Part shown: positions 25,828 to 34,357 of the stretch, in pieces
How the letters are laid out: every line of letters starts with the position of its first letter
Position numbering within the stretch: position 1 is the stretch's first letter
Source of the DNA: JACKAL01 sp964400355
GTDB taxonomy: Bacteria > Bdellovibrionota > Bdellovibrionia > Bdellovibrionales > JAGQZY01
Reading direction: 5' to 3'
Length of the DNA stretch: 53,742 nt
NCBI GenBank assembly: GCA_964400355.1
Contig: CAYNTO010000022.1
Span: 1 to 53,742, forward strand
The notes under the pieces: generated by a model
Databases searched by the model: none
What the model was told of the DNA's origin: nothing
Seen by the model: the letters and a program-made list of their open reading frames with translations, nothing else
Position numbers and translations under genes: made by a program

Positions 25828-26525
25828 TGAGACATGGTGCTTACGTATCCAAGCTAAAAAGTGTTGCCATTGCAGTGACAGTGTTGGGTTTACTGGTGTG
25901 GACGTTTATGCCAGCCCAACCGGAGACCATCACCATCGAGGCACCCATTCTCGCCGCAGGCGAAAAGCCCGCGGCGAAGCTGACGGTGCCGAAACAAGTA
26001 CTGGCAGCAAAACCCTATGTGGCGACCGCAGTTCCCACTGTGGTCACGCTCACAGCTAGTGAAAAGAATGAGCTCATCACTCAGCTTGAAGATTTTGATA
26101 ACCTTTATAACAAATTACTCAAAACCGAAGACGACCGCGAAGCATACATCGTTGCCCTAAAAAACAAAGGCATTCTCAAACTCATTCGGAAATCCGTTCT
26201 CTATCCAACGCCTGAGAATGCCAAACTCCAGGATCAAAGTGTGAAGTTTTTAATGGAGGCCGTGCAGGCAGATCACGACGCTGTGGCGCCCATCATTCGA
26301 GAGATTGTCTCTGACCCCACCATCGAAAATCCGTCCATTCCACAGAACACTCGGCAACTTCAGGCGGAGCTCAAAGCCGAAATCATTTATGGCTATACCA
26401 GTCTCCACCCCGAGGCCGCAGGCCAGATCGCAAGTATGCTCCCTGGGCGCGCGAGCCAAGGAATTTGGCGCAATGTTCAGGATCAGCAAGCGCGCAACGA
26501 ATCCGAGAGCGCGAGCTTAAACTAG
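25827..26525 (+). CDS. membrane-anchored partner of the PKD-Hint protein
   Basis: The 232-residue protein has one N-terminal membrane helix (SVAIAVTVLGLLVWTFM), a Pro/Ala-rich linker of about 40 residues and a helical periplasmic domain. The start shares one base with the preceding stop (TAATG), so it is translationally coupled to the PKD-Hint gene and probably acts with it. No family is recognised. A 7-bp perfect hairpin follows the stop. Confidence 0.6.
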   Translation: MRHGAYVSKLKSVAIAVTVLGLLVWTFMPAQPETITIEAPILAAGEKPAAKLTVPKQVLAAKPYVATAVPTVVTLTASEKNELITQLEDFDNLYNKLLKTEDDREAYIVALKNKGILKLIRKSVLYPTPENAKLQDQSVKFLMEAVQADHDAVAPIIREIVSDPTIENPSIPQNTRQLQAELKAEIIYGYTSLHPEAAGQIASMLPGRASQGIWRNVQDQQARNESESASLN

Positions 26526-26530
26526 AAGGC

Positions 26531-26547
26531 CGGGAAAACATTTCCCG
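26531..26547 (+). terminator. perfect hairpin after the PKD-Hint operon
   Basis: CGGGAAA, a 3-base loop and TTTCCCG form a perfect 7-bp stem 6 bases after the stop at 26525. There is no T-run after it, so it may be a factor-dependent or RNA-stabilising hairpin instead of a classical intrinsic terminator. Confidence 0.45.
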
Positions 26548-26654
26548 AGTGTTCACAATCTAGACAGCGATTCACTGCCGTTAATAGCCAAAATTCCATC
26601 TAAAAGCGCTCACGCCGCACGGCCCGTGGCACATACATTGTAGAGTGAAAAGCC

Positions 26655-27572
26655 ATGCGTGCACGTCTCATGGGCCTTCTTACTCTTGCTCTACTTTTAG
26701 GGTTTTCCTCACCCGTAGCCGCGCAATTGGCATGCTACGATATATTCGCTCTTACTTCTTTAACCGCATCGCCACCTGAACTTCGCACTATCCCCATGCT
26801 CGAGCGCTTTCGTTATGAGCGGTTCGAAGACAGTAACGTTTTTTATTTGCGCAATGCGAGCGCCCGCGCGCGCTACGAATGGTTTGTAAAAGACGGCCTA
26901 TTTGTGCAAATGCGCGAGGGGAAAACTCAAACTGTAACAACTGCGGTCACAAAAAAGGATCACCGATTTGATGAGAGCTTAGACACTCCGCTTGTCGAGT
27001 TTGTCTTGTCCACCAGCTACCAATTTTTCGGAATGACCCGCTCGGAACATTTGCGCATTTTTGACGAATCGGCAAAATCGATCCATCACTCTACATTTAT
27101 GGGTGGGGGAGAGGTAAAGTTCGCAGGCAACGTTTTTCTTGAAAACGGCGTTGTTAAACGCATCGACAATCGTTCGGGCCACTATCGGCCGTCGCTCGAG
27201 GACTTTGTGATGTTTTTAACCTGGCTGCGCGCTCAAGGTGTGGATTTGAGTCGCGCCGAAATCCGCATCGAGGATTTTGATCGCATGCTCGAGAACCAGG
27301 TGCCGTTTAAGATCATGGAAGAGCACATGCCGGAACTTGTTTTTATTGCGCGTGTGGGGAGTGGAATGCTCCATCCTGGGTTCTTTGAGGCTCTCAAGGA
27401 GCGCATCGACCGTGAGTTTAAAGAAACGGGCGATTCCACACTCCTGTATCGCTCCAATTTTGTTTGGGATCTAATGACCCCATCGGCGCGGGATTTTTTG
27501 ACTCAGGTCGGTCGTGCGCACGGTAAATCCATGCCCGATCTTTCCGTGCAGGGTCCACCCTCGATCTTTTAA
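26655..27572 (+). CDS. secreted hypothetical protein with HSTF-SGHY motif
   Basis: The 305-residue product has a signal peptide (LLTLALLLGFSSPVAAQ). Its middle reads HHSTFMGGGEVKFAG, then NGVVKRIDNRSGHYRPS and FVMFLTWLRAQGVDL. This conserved pattern of His, Gly and SGHY-PS occurs in a group of uncharacterised bacterial effector-like proteins. The reaction is unknown. It lies alone between two AT-rich spacers, with only a weak ribosome site. Confidence 0.55.
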   Translation: MRARLMGLLTLALLLGFSSPVAAQLACYDIFALTSLTASPPELRTIPMLERFRYERFEDSNVFYLRNASARARYEWFVKDGLFVQMREGKTQTVTTAVTKKDHRFDESLDTPLVEFVLSTSYQFFGMTRSEHLRIFDESAKSIHHSTFMGGGEVKFAGNVFLENGVVKRIDNRSGHYRPSLEDFVMFLTWLRAQGVDLSRAEIRIEDFDRMLENQVPFKIMEEHMPELVFIARVGSGMLHPGFFEALKERIDREFKETGDSTLLYRSNFVWDLMTPSARDFLTQVGRAHGKSMPDLSVQGPPSIF

Positions 27573-27611
27573 ACTCGTAAACGCGCTCTCATTAAACCCG
27601 GTTCGCGAACG

Positions 27612-28397
27612 CTATTTTTTTACAGGCATTGGGAAAAACACCGACGTGCGTTTTTTGTACTCGCTGTAGCCTGGCCGGTCTTTCATCAACTCTTCGAGCA
27701 TACTGACTCCCGACACTTTGAGGATCAGATAGGTAATCGCCAGCGGTGAGAAAACGAGCCACCAGGTGTCTAAGCTCACAGTCATTAAAAACAAACCCCA
27801 CCAAAGAGTCACTTCGCCAAAGTAGTTGGGGTGGCGGGTATAGCGCCACAATCCACGATCCATCACGCGCCCTTTATTATTAGGATTGCCGGCGAACACT
27901 TTGAGCTGGTAATCAGAAATGGCTTCAAATAAAAAACCGAACACCCAAAGCGCCAAACCAGCGATCACGAGCGGCGTCATCGGTTGCTGCGCATGAGCCA
28001 CCACTTTCATTATAGGAAGCGCAATAATGGTGAGAATGAGCGGCTGCAACACGAAGACCTGCAGATAGGAGCGCCACAACCATGTGTTACCCCATTGTTT
28101 TCGCCAATTGTTATAGCGCACATCTTCATGCCCTTTATTGAAATAGCGAAAGCCAATGTAGATCGAAAGCCTGAGTGCCCACACTGCGACAAGAGCGAAT
28201 ATTAAAAATTCCGTGGGCCCAAAATCAAAGTCACCGTATTCCTTACTGTATCCATAAACTGCTCCAAGACCGGCAAGAAAAAACCCCGGCCCCCACAACA
28301 CGTCGGCGATATCATTGCGTCGCCACCACAATCCAAAAACAGCTCCCACTTGAAAAAGTGCGAATATAAAAACTGTTCCCCAAATGTATGCATCCAT
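27612..28397 (-). CDS. DUF1295 steroid-reductase/isoprenylcysteine-methyltransferase-like membrane protein
   Basis: The 261-residue integral membrane protein has about six hydrophobic segments. The C-terminal motif RGLWRYTRHPNYFGEVTLWWG is the cofactor-binding signature shared by DUF1295 proteins, isoprenylcysteine methyltransferases and 3-oxo-5-alpha-steroid dehydrogenases. It is followed by a conserved EELMKDRPGYSEYKKRT. These proteins often sit beside cyclopropane-synthase clusters, as here, which suggests a role in lipid modification. ATG 28397 has GAGG five bases upstream; a GTG at 28403 is the alternative. Confidence 0.85.
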   Translation of the reverse strand: MDAYIWGTVFIFALFQVGAVFGLWWRRNDIADVLWGPGFFLAGLGAVYGYSKEYGDFDFGPTEFLIFALVAVWALRLSIYIGFRYFNKGHEDVRYNNWRKQWGNTWLWRSYLQVFVLQPLILTIIALPIMKVVAHAQQPMTPLVIAGLALWVFGFLFEAISDYQLKVFAGNPNNKGRVMDRGLWRYTRHPNYFGEVTLWWGLFLMTVSLDTWWLVFSPLAITYLILKVSGVSMLEELMKDRPGYSEYKKRTSVFFPMPVKK

Positions 28398-28588
28398 AAG
28401 CACCTCGAGTTCCTTTTTACTGGAAGTTTGTAATAAGAGGAAGCGGATTGACGTCTTTCGTCTGAACTTTCTAGATAGACATCGGCGGGATTTCGTGGAA
28501 ACATTTTAATATCCAAGGTGGCGTTGATAAAAGGAACGGACCGTTTTAGCTCTGCGCCGACAAAACAGTTTCAGCTAGGGAGTACCGA

Positions 28589-28801
28589 ATGCACTATATT
28601 TTGAGTTTTGGCCCGCCTTTGATGGCGCTTTTTTTTGGTCTCTACCTCACTTTGATTGGATGGGGCGTTTTGTTTGAAGGAAAGTTTCATACTCCCGCCC
28701 AGAAAAAACATAGAAAATGGGCTCAATACGGCGGCCCTTTTTTAACCCTATTTGGGTTGATTTATCTTTTACTGATTTGCACGGCCTACAATCTGTTTTA
28801 A
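28589..28801 (+). CDS. small two-helix membrane protein
   Basis: The 70-residue protein is two hydrophobic helices (LMALFFGLYLTLIGWGVLF and GGPFLTLFGLIYLLLI) joined by a basic loop (KKHRKWAQ). GGGAG is well placed before the ATG. Its stop is directly followed by the GTG of the APC permease, so the two genes are coupled. No specific function can be given. Confidence 0.65.
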   Translation: MHYILSFGPPLMALFFGLYLTLIGWGVLFEGKFHTPAQKKHRKWAQYGGPFLTLFGLIYLLLICTAYNLF

Positions 28802-29989
28802 GTGACAACCCCATCGACAACATTTCACGAAAGGCGCGCGACCAGTCTCATCGCCGCTAATGCCATCGGCACCGGCATCTTTACAACCACCGGTTTTGCT
28901 CTGCGCGATCTCGGTTCTCCCTGGTGGGTGCTTGCGGTGTGGATTTTGGGCGGAGTGTATTCCCTATTGGGTGTGTACAGTTATTCACGCCTCCACAAGG
29001 CGTATCCGGGCTCAGGTGGGGAGTATCATTTTTTAGCGCGCGGTTTTCATCCATGGCTCGGTATATTTGGCGGCTTCATAACGGTCACCATGGGGTTTAC
29101 TGGGCCGCTGGCAGGCGGCTGCTTTGCATTTGCAAGCTATTTTGCTCAGGCCACACATCTGAAGTTGCCAATCTCACTGATCGCATATGGCGCATTGTCG
29201 CTGGTGTTCTTTGTGCATTGGGTTTCATTGCATCGGGGACTGTGGATCCATGATCTCAGCGTAACTACTAAAATTATTCTATTTTGTATGGTGGTCGTCG
29301 CCGCATTTGTTTGCGCCGATTGGCGCTGGCCACAAGCTCCCACAACGTTCCATGCACCGGAGTTTGCGGGAAGTTTTTTTTGGATTGCTTATGCGTACTC
29401 GGGTTGGAACTCGGTGTATTACGTGGTCAGTGAGTGGACAAGTGACAACCGGGCCATCACTCGAGCGTCTTTAAAGGGTGCTATGTACGTATTTATCATG
29501 TATGTGCTCCTCAATGTCCCGCTGTTGTTCGGTACAAGTGCCGCAAACCTCACAGGCAGGGTCGATGTGGTGGCCGAATTTTTTCACTCCACAACGGGTT
29601 TTGGTGTGGATCGCATCATCTCTGCACTCATCGCTGTGGGATTGCTCTCAACGATTTCCTCCTTTCTAGTCATCGTTCCTCGCATATATTCGCGCATGGC
29701 GGAGGATAACATACTGCCGAATTTTTTTTACTTTCGCAGCGGAGAACACCCTCAGCGTGTGCTGGTCTTTCAGTATGCGTTGACCGCAGTGGTACTTCTT
29801 TTCGTGCAATTCGAAGACTTACTGCAGACGGTGGGTTTTATGCTTACATTCTGCTCTTTCTTATCGGTGTGCGCACTTTTACCGGCACGTTCTCTAAAAA
29901 CGGGTTACCAGTGGGCGCTAGTGCTTGGCTATTTGAGTCTTACTGGCTTGTTGATTGTGCTTTCGGTGCGATCCATCTTTAGCTCTTGA
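28802..29989 (+). CDS. APC-superfamily amino acid permease or exchanger
   Basis: The 395-residue membrane protein has about 11 hydrophobic segments. The N-terminal signature IAANAIGTGIFTTTGFALRDLG in helix 1 is the unwound substrate-binding segment of APC transporters, and GSGGEYHFLARGFHPWLG follows helix 2. It probably exchanges or takes up an amino acid or polyamine; the substrate cannot be read from sequence. It starts with GTG directly after the preceding stop. It is somewhat shorter than the 430-480 residues usual in the family. Confidence 0.85.
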   Translation: MTTPSTTFHERRATSLIAANAIGTGIFTTTGFALRDLGSPWWVLAVWILGGVYSLLGVYSYSRLHKAYPGSGGEYHFLARGFHPWLGIFGGFITVTMGFTGPLAGGCFAFASYFAQATHLKLPISLIAYGALSLVFFVHWVSLHRGLWIHDLSVTTKIILFCMVVVAAFVCADWRWPQAPTTFHAPEFAGSFFWIAYAYSGWNSVYYVVSEWTSDNRAITRASLKGAMYVFIMYVLLNVPLLFGTSAANLTGRVDVVAEFFHSTTGFGVDRIISALIAVGLLSTISSFLVIVPRIYSRMAEDNILPNFFYFRSGEHPQRVLVFQYALTAVVLLFVQFEDLLQTVGFMLTFCSFLSVCALLPARSLKTGYQWALVLGYLSLTGLLIVLSVRSIFSS

Positions 29990-30077
29990 GTTAACTGAGC
30001 TAATTCTGTTACCTTTCATGGGCAGTTGAACTAAAGTATTTTCGGTGTTGGCATGTTCCCGCACACGAGGAGATCGT

Positions 30078-31337
30078 TTGAAGATTGCAGTTATTGGAGC
30101 AGGTATCAGTGGACTCGGCGCTGCTTGGATATTGAGCCAGGAGCACGATGTCCATGTGTTTGAATCTGAAAACAGATTGGGCGGCCACGCCCACACGGTG
30201 GATATTAAAACCCCATCAAGCCAATCCATTGGCGTCGATACGGGCTTTTTAGTTTACAACGAACTGACCTATCCCCATCTTACAGCATTTTTTAAAGCAT
30301 TGGGAGTAGAGACGGTAAAATCGGACATGAGTTTGTCGATTCAAGTGGAAAACAAAAACCTAGAGTGGAACGGAGCCACGCTCAATTCCGTTTTTGGTCA
30401 GCGCAAAAATTTTTTTAAATTCTCTTTCTACTTCATGCTATGGGATATTTTGCGCTTTGACCGCGAGGCCGAGAAAAATCTGGCGCTGGCTCGCCGCCAC
30501 GCCTGGACTCTGGCCGAACTGATGCAAAAACGTCGCTACAGCCAATCGTTTATTCAAGACTATTTGCTGCCCATGGGAGCCGCGATCTGGTCGACGCCCG
30601 AAAAAGAAATGCTCACTTTTCCTGCGGCCACATTCCTCACCTTTTTTATCAATCATCATTTGCTACAAGTGAACAATCGCCCGGAATGGCGAACCGTTAA
30701 AAATGGTTCGCGCAATTACGTGGAGCGGGTAAAAAAGAAATTAAAAAACATTCACCTTGGTACACCTGTTCTCGAAGTGAAACGGCACGCCGGCACAGTA
30801 ACCGTTGTCACAGCAAATGGCGAGGCCACATTTGATCGCGTGGTCTTCGCCACTCATCCGCCGATCACATTAAAAATATTAAAAGATGCAAGCCCCAAAG
30901 AATTGAACATTCTCAAATGCTTTCCGTATGAAGAGAACCACACCGTGCTCCACAAGGACAAATCGTTTATGCCGAAAACAGCAGTGTGCTGGGCGGCTTG
31001 GAACGTACGGGCCTCTCAACCCCAGGACGCTTCGCAAAAAATATCTCTCACGTACTATATCAATCAGCTCCAGCCTCTAAATACCCCTGAGAACATCTTT
31101 GTTACTTTGAACGCACCTCGTGAGGTTCGTGACCAGGAGCGCAGTTTTGTGTACCATCACCCGCAGTTCACTCAGAACGCCATTCGCGCCCAGCGTGAAC
31201 TCAAAGACATTCAGGGCACCGGCGGTGTTTACTACTGTGGTGCATGGTCTCGCTATGGATTTCACGAAGACGGGTTGTTGAGCGCGGTCAATGTGGGTGA
31301 GCTTTTTAATATCCAACCACCATGGATGGCCCAATGA
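30078..31337 (+). CDS. FAD-dependent amine-oxidase-fold oxidoreductase
   Basis: The 419-residue protein begins with a Rossmann dinucleotide fold (KIAVIGAGISGLGAAWIL, then Glu at the end of strand 2 in HVFESENRLGGHAHT). It ends with the FAD-closing segment GVYYCGAWSRYGFHEDGLLSA. It is typical of the oxidoreductase found next to DUF1365 and cyclopropane synthase in many Gram-negatives, where it is thought to modify fatty acyl chains. TTG 30078 follows GAGGAG by 6 bases and sits just before the Rossmann fold, so it is preferred to an upstream ATG at 30045. It overlaps the DUF1365 gene by 4 bp. Confidence 0.85.
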   Translation: MKIAVIGAGISGLGAAWILSQEHDVHVFESENRLGGHAHTVDIKTPSSQSIGVDTGFLVYNELTYPHLTAFFKALGVETVKSDMSLSIQVENKNLEWNGATLNSVFGQRKNFFKFSFYFMLWDILRFDREAEKNLALARRHAWTLAELMQKRRYSQSFIQDYLLPMGAAIWSTPEKEMLTFPAATFLTFFINHHLLQVNNRPEWRTVKNGSRNYVERVKKKLKNIHLGTPVLEVKRHAGTVTVVTANGEATFDRVVFATHPPITLKILKDASPKELNILKCFPYEENHTVLHKDKSFMPKTAVCWAAWNVRASQPQDASQKISLTYYINQLQPLNTPENIFVTLNAPREVRDQERSFVYHHPQFTQNAIRAQRELKDIQGTGGVYYCGAWSRYGFHEDGLLSAVNVGELFNIQPPWMAQ

Positions 31338-32092
31338 GTGATCTCAATATCGGACAGGGCCAGGTGTATCACAAGCGCCATGGAAAAGCTGAAAATCAGT
31401 TTCGTTATCCTCTGTATTTTTTATTTTTCAATACGGACGCCGAGCCCCGATTGCAAAAAATATTTCAGCGCGGATTGTGGAATTTGTTTTCATTTCAACC
31501 TCGAGACTATATGGATCGCCGTGCCGAGAGTGGAAATTTCTCAAATCACGTAAAGTCGTTTCTAAAAGAAAAATGCAATTACGACGCTGAAGAGGTGTGG
31601 CTCCAGACAATGCCCGCAATACTCGGCTTTGTTTTTAACCCCATTAGTTTTTGGGTGTGCCGGCGCGATCAGCGCATCGAAGCGGTACTGTGTGAGGTGA
31701 ACAACACTTTCGGCGAGCGTCACTTTTACTGGATCGCACCGCCAGACAAAAATATTCAACCCGAACAGTGGTTTCAGGCCGACAAGGTTTTCCATGTGTC
31801 GCCCTTTTTTCCAGTGGAGGGCTTTTACAAATTTAAATTCAAATTTACAGACACCGCCACGAAAGTGGATATTCTCTATCACAGTAGTCAGGGTGAACTG
31901 GTATTGACCACCTCCGTGCAGGGGAGCTTACTCCCGGTGGAGCACGTTTATCCACTGGGTCTGATTTTTAAGTATGGATGGATGACGCCGCTTGTACTCC
32001 TCCGTATTCATTATCAAGCGGTAAAGCTGTGGTTGAAAAAGGCCACCTTTTATTCTAAGCCTGAGCTTCCAGATAAGGACGTCACACCATGA
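31334..32092 (+). CDS. DUF1365 family protein
   Basis: The 252-residue protein carries DUF1365 features. These are QVYHKRHGKAENQFRYPLYF at the start, PRDYMDRRAESGNFSNHVKSFL in the first third, and FVFNPISFWVCRRDQRIEAVLCEVNNTFGERH in the middle. Family function is unknown, but it nearly always lies between an FAD oxidoreductase and a cyclopropane synthase gene, exactly as here. ATG 31334 overlaps the previous stop (ATGA), and its own stop overlaps the next start the same way. Confidence 0.9.
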   Translation: MSDLNIGQGQVYHKRHGKAENQFRYPLYFLFFNTDAEPRLQKIFQRGLWNLFSFQPRDYMDRRAESGNFSNHVKSFLKEKCNYDAEEVWLQTMPAILGFVFNPISFWVCRRDQRIEAVLCEVNNTFGERHFYWIAPPDKNIQPEQWFQADKVFHVSPFFPVEGFYKFKFKFTDTATKVDILYHSSQGELVLTTSVQGSLLPVEHVYPLGLIFKYGWMTPLVLLRIHYQAVKLWLKKATFYSKPELPDKDVTP

Positions 32093-33258
32093 GTAAGCCA
32101 TCCATTAAGGCATATTTATTTTTGCGTCTTTTGAATCAGGGAAAGTTTGGCACTCTCACACTCGATTTGCCGGATCAAAAAACCCATAGCTACGGTGAGG
32201 GTGATCCTCACATTCACATTGTTGTGAAAAACTGGTCTGCGCTCGATAGAATTGTCGACAGAAGCGACATTGGTTTGGCGTTGGGTATAATGGACGGTCA
32301 GATCATTGTCGATAATATTCCCGCTCTCATCGAGTGGGTGTGTGTGAATGACGAGGCACTTGGAAAATCGCTCAAGGGCACGTGGACCGGCATGTTTTTT
32401 TCGCGCTTAAAATACTGGGTTCAGCGCAATGACAAGGCTCGGACACAAAAAATTATGCAAACCCACGACGAGCATGGCAACGAGTTTTACCGTCTGTGGC
32501 TCGGTGCTGGAATGAACTACTCGTCGGGAATTTTTCTAAGTGACAGTGACGATCTGGAGACATCGCATTTGAACAAGTTCCGTCGCATCGTGAGCGAATT
32601 GAAAATTAAAAAATCCGATCATGTTTTAGATATTGGCTGCGGCTGGGGCGGGTGGTTCCAATTCCTCGCTCAAGAGGTGGGCTGCAAAGTGACGGCGGTT
32701 ACCAATTCTAAGGAGCAGATTCGCTACTGTGAACTTCTTATTAAAGAACAAGGGCTCAAAGGGCTGGTCGAGCTCCAAAATGCCGATTACCGGGACATTC
32801 GGGGAAAGTTCGATAAGATCACCTGCATCGAGATGCTCGAATCAGTGGGTGAGGAGTACTGGCCTGTATTTTTTAAAAGGATGCGCGATCTTCTAAAGCC
32901 CAATGGCGCAGCGCTTTTGCAAACGAGCACCATCGCCGAGCAGTTTTACGACGACTACAGAAGCAGTCCCGATTTTTTGCAGACCTACGTTTTTCCTGGA
33001 AACATTCTTCCCTCGGTTCAGCGCATAAAATCCCAGGCGGCCGCGGTCGGATTAAAATGCTCAGAGCCGTTTTTGTTTTCTGACTCTTACGTGAAGACCC
33101 TGCAAGCTTGGCGGCGCAATTTTAATCACGCCATCAAAGACGTGCGCGAGATGGGTTTCGATGATCGCTTTATTCGCATGTGGGACCTATATCTGGCCTA
33201 TTGCGAAGGTGCAGTCCGTGCTAACCGCGCCACAGCCAACCAGTTTCTCCTCAGCTAA
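32089..33258 (+). CDS. cfa: cyclopropane-fatty-acyl-phospholipid synthase family methyltransferase
   Basis: The 389-residue protein transfers a methyl group from S-adenosylmethionine to unsaturated acyl chains of membrane phospholipids. The SAM-binding motif VLDIGCGWGGWFQFLA is near residue 180. The family segments ITCIEMLESVGEEYWP and FIGPGG-like YVFPGNILPS follow. The residue that is Cys in E. coli Cfa (YSCAYW) is replaced here (MNYSSGIF), as in some family members making other methylated fatty acids, so the product may not be a cyclopropane. It is the last gene of the lipid operon and overlaps the preceding gene by 4 bp. Confidence 0.85.
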   Translation: MSKPSIKAYLFLRLLNQGKFGTLTLDLPDQKTHSYGEGDPHIHIVVKNWSALDRIVDRSDIGLALGIMDGQIIVDNIPALIEWVCVNDEALGKSLKGTWTGMFFSRLKYWVQRNDKARTQKIMQTHDEHGNEFYRLWLGAGMNYSSGIFLSDSDDLETSHLNKFRRIVSELKIKKSDHVLDIGCGWGGWFQFLAQEVGCKVTAVTNSKEQIRYCELLIKEQGLKGLVELQNADYRDIRGKFDKITCIEMLESVGEEYWPVFFKRMRDLLKPNGAALLQTSTIAEQFYDDYRSSPDFLQTYVFPGNILPSVQRIKSQAAAVGLKCSEPFLFSDSYVKTLQAWRRNFNHAIKDVREMGFDDRFIRMWDLYLAYCEGAVRANRATANQFLLS

Positions 33259-33289
33259 ACCTTAATCCAGTCTTTAACAATATATATGG

Positions 33290-33308
33290 AGCGGGTCGAT
33301 TTCCCGCT
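33290..33308 (+). terminator. hairpin after the lipid operon
   Basis: AGCGGG and CCCGCT form a 6-bp stem with a 7-base loop about 30 bases after the stop at 33258. No T-run follows, so it is only a weak candidate terminator. Confidence 0.3.
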
Positions 33309-33320
33309 TACGATAGGGGA

Positions 33321-33854
33321 ATGAGGGTAATCCTTTTGGTCTCAGTTATCATTATGGGTTTTGCAAGGCTGGCACACTCTGACGAGCTCGTCGGTGGAGA
33401 AACGACGACCTCCTTTGATGAGGATCACGACCATGAATATGATGACAACGATGGCTACGATGTGACTGCGCGTGCATCCAGTTGCCACACGAGCGTTACA
33501 GAAAATCCCAAACTCCGTAAGAAATTTGCTCCAGTCTGGAGCCGCTGCGCCCCCGGTTGTAGTTCGCCCTTATTAGAAATTCTTCCCAGTGCCAAACATT
33601 GCAAACAAAAGACTCCATCTTGTCACCATACGGGCAATGCCATCGATATCCACAGGGTCAAGTGCGGCGCAAAGACGTACACTGGTAAGACGGAAGACGG
33701 CATCAAAAAATTCACTCGCATTGTAAAGTGCTTTAAAGGTTCTGGCTGGACGACATATTGGCAGGATGCGAAACATATCGAGCATTTCCATCTCCAGCCG
33801 GGTGACTGTGTTACGAAAAAAGGTTGCTGTAAAACCATCGCCTGTTTAGATTAG
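33321..33854 (+). CDS. secreted M15-like peptidase-fold protein
   Basis: The 177-residue protein has a signal peptide (LVSVIIMGFARLAHS) and an acidic His/Asp-rich linker. A compact Cys-rich domain carries two zinc-ligand motifs of M15/VanX-type peptidases: CHHTGNAIDIH (pattern HxxGxAxD) and KHIEHFHL (HxH). It may cut or bind peptidoglycan in the periplasm or outside the cell. The protein is smaller than typical M15 enzymes and has ten or more Cys. Two larger proteins with a related pattern lie at 39673 and 41565. Confidence 0.6.
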   Translation: MRVILLVSVIIMGFARLAHSDELVGGETTTSFDEDHDHEYDDNDGYDVTARASSCHTSVTENPKLRKKFAPVWSRCAPGCSSPLLEILPSAKHCKQKTPSCHHTGNAIDIHRVKCGAKTYTGKTEDGIKKFTRIVKCFKGSGWTTYWQDAKHIEHFHLQPGDCVTKKGCCKTIACLD

Positions 33855-33862
33855 GAATAGTA

Positions 33863-34303
33863 ATGAAGATTTGTCTATTTATCGCTATTAGTCTCTATGT
33901 GGTCACCGGCTTTGCCCAACTGAAATCTTTTGGGGACGCGGAAGATACATTCGAAACCGAAGCCTGGTCGATACCGGTCGCCGGCTACGGCACATTTACT
34001 GTGTTCAAAGAGGCAAGAGGCGAGCCCACCAATGCTCCTTATCACGTTCGAATAGTCGTGGGCTGTTCCGATCCCAAGCAATTTTTGGCACAACCATTAA
34101 AGCCCGTGATGACAAGTATCGAGGTCTGTAGCTTGGACAAGTACGAGGTCAAAGGCGACTCATTGAATTTACATATGAAGTCGCTTGTTGAATCGGGCGA
34201 CTCGGTCAAATGCGTTAAAAAGATTGAGAACATCAAGGTCAGAAGCCACTGCAACTTTTATCGCGCCCCAGATTCCGTCGCGCCGAAAAAAACAAAAAAA
34301 TAG
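33863..34303 (+). CDS. secreted hypothetical protein
   Basis: The 146-residue product has a signal peptide (FIAISLYVVTGFA) and a beta-rich body with four Cys (VVGCSD, EVCSLD, VKCVKK, SHCNFY), probably forming disulphides, and a Lys-rich tail. It begins 8 bases after the M15-like gene, in the same direction, with AGGAA before the ATG. The two are therefore probably co-transcribed and may act together. No family is recognised. Confidence 0.6.
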   Translation: MKICLFIAISLYVVTGFAQLKSFGDAEDTFETEAWSIPVAGYGTFTVFKEARGEPTNAPYHVRIVVGCSDPKQFLAQPLKPVMTSIEVCSLDKYEVKGDSLNLHMKSLVESGDSVKCVKKIENIKVRSHCNFYRAPDSVAPKKTKK

Positions 34304-34357
34304 AGTAAAGGCCGCAGAGCATATTGCTCTGCTACTGCCAAAGCACTACAAACACCT

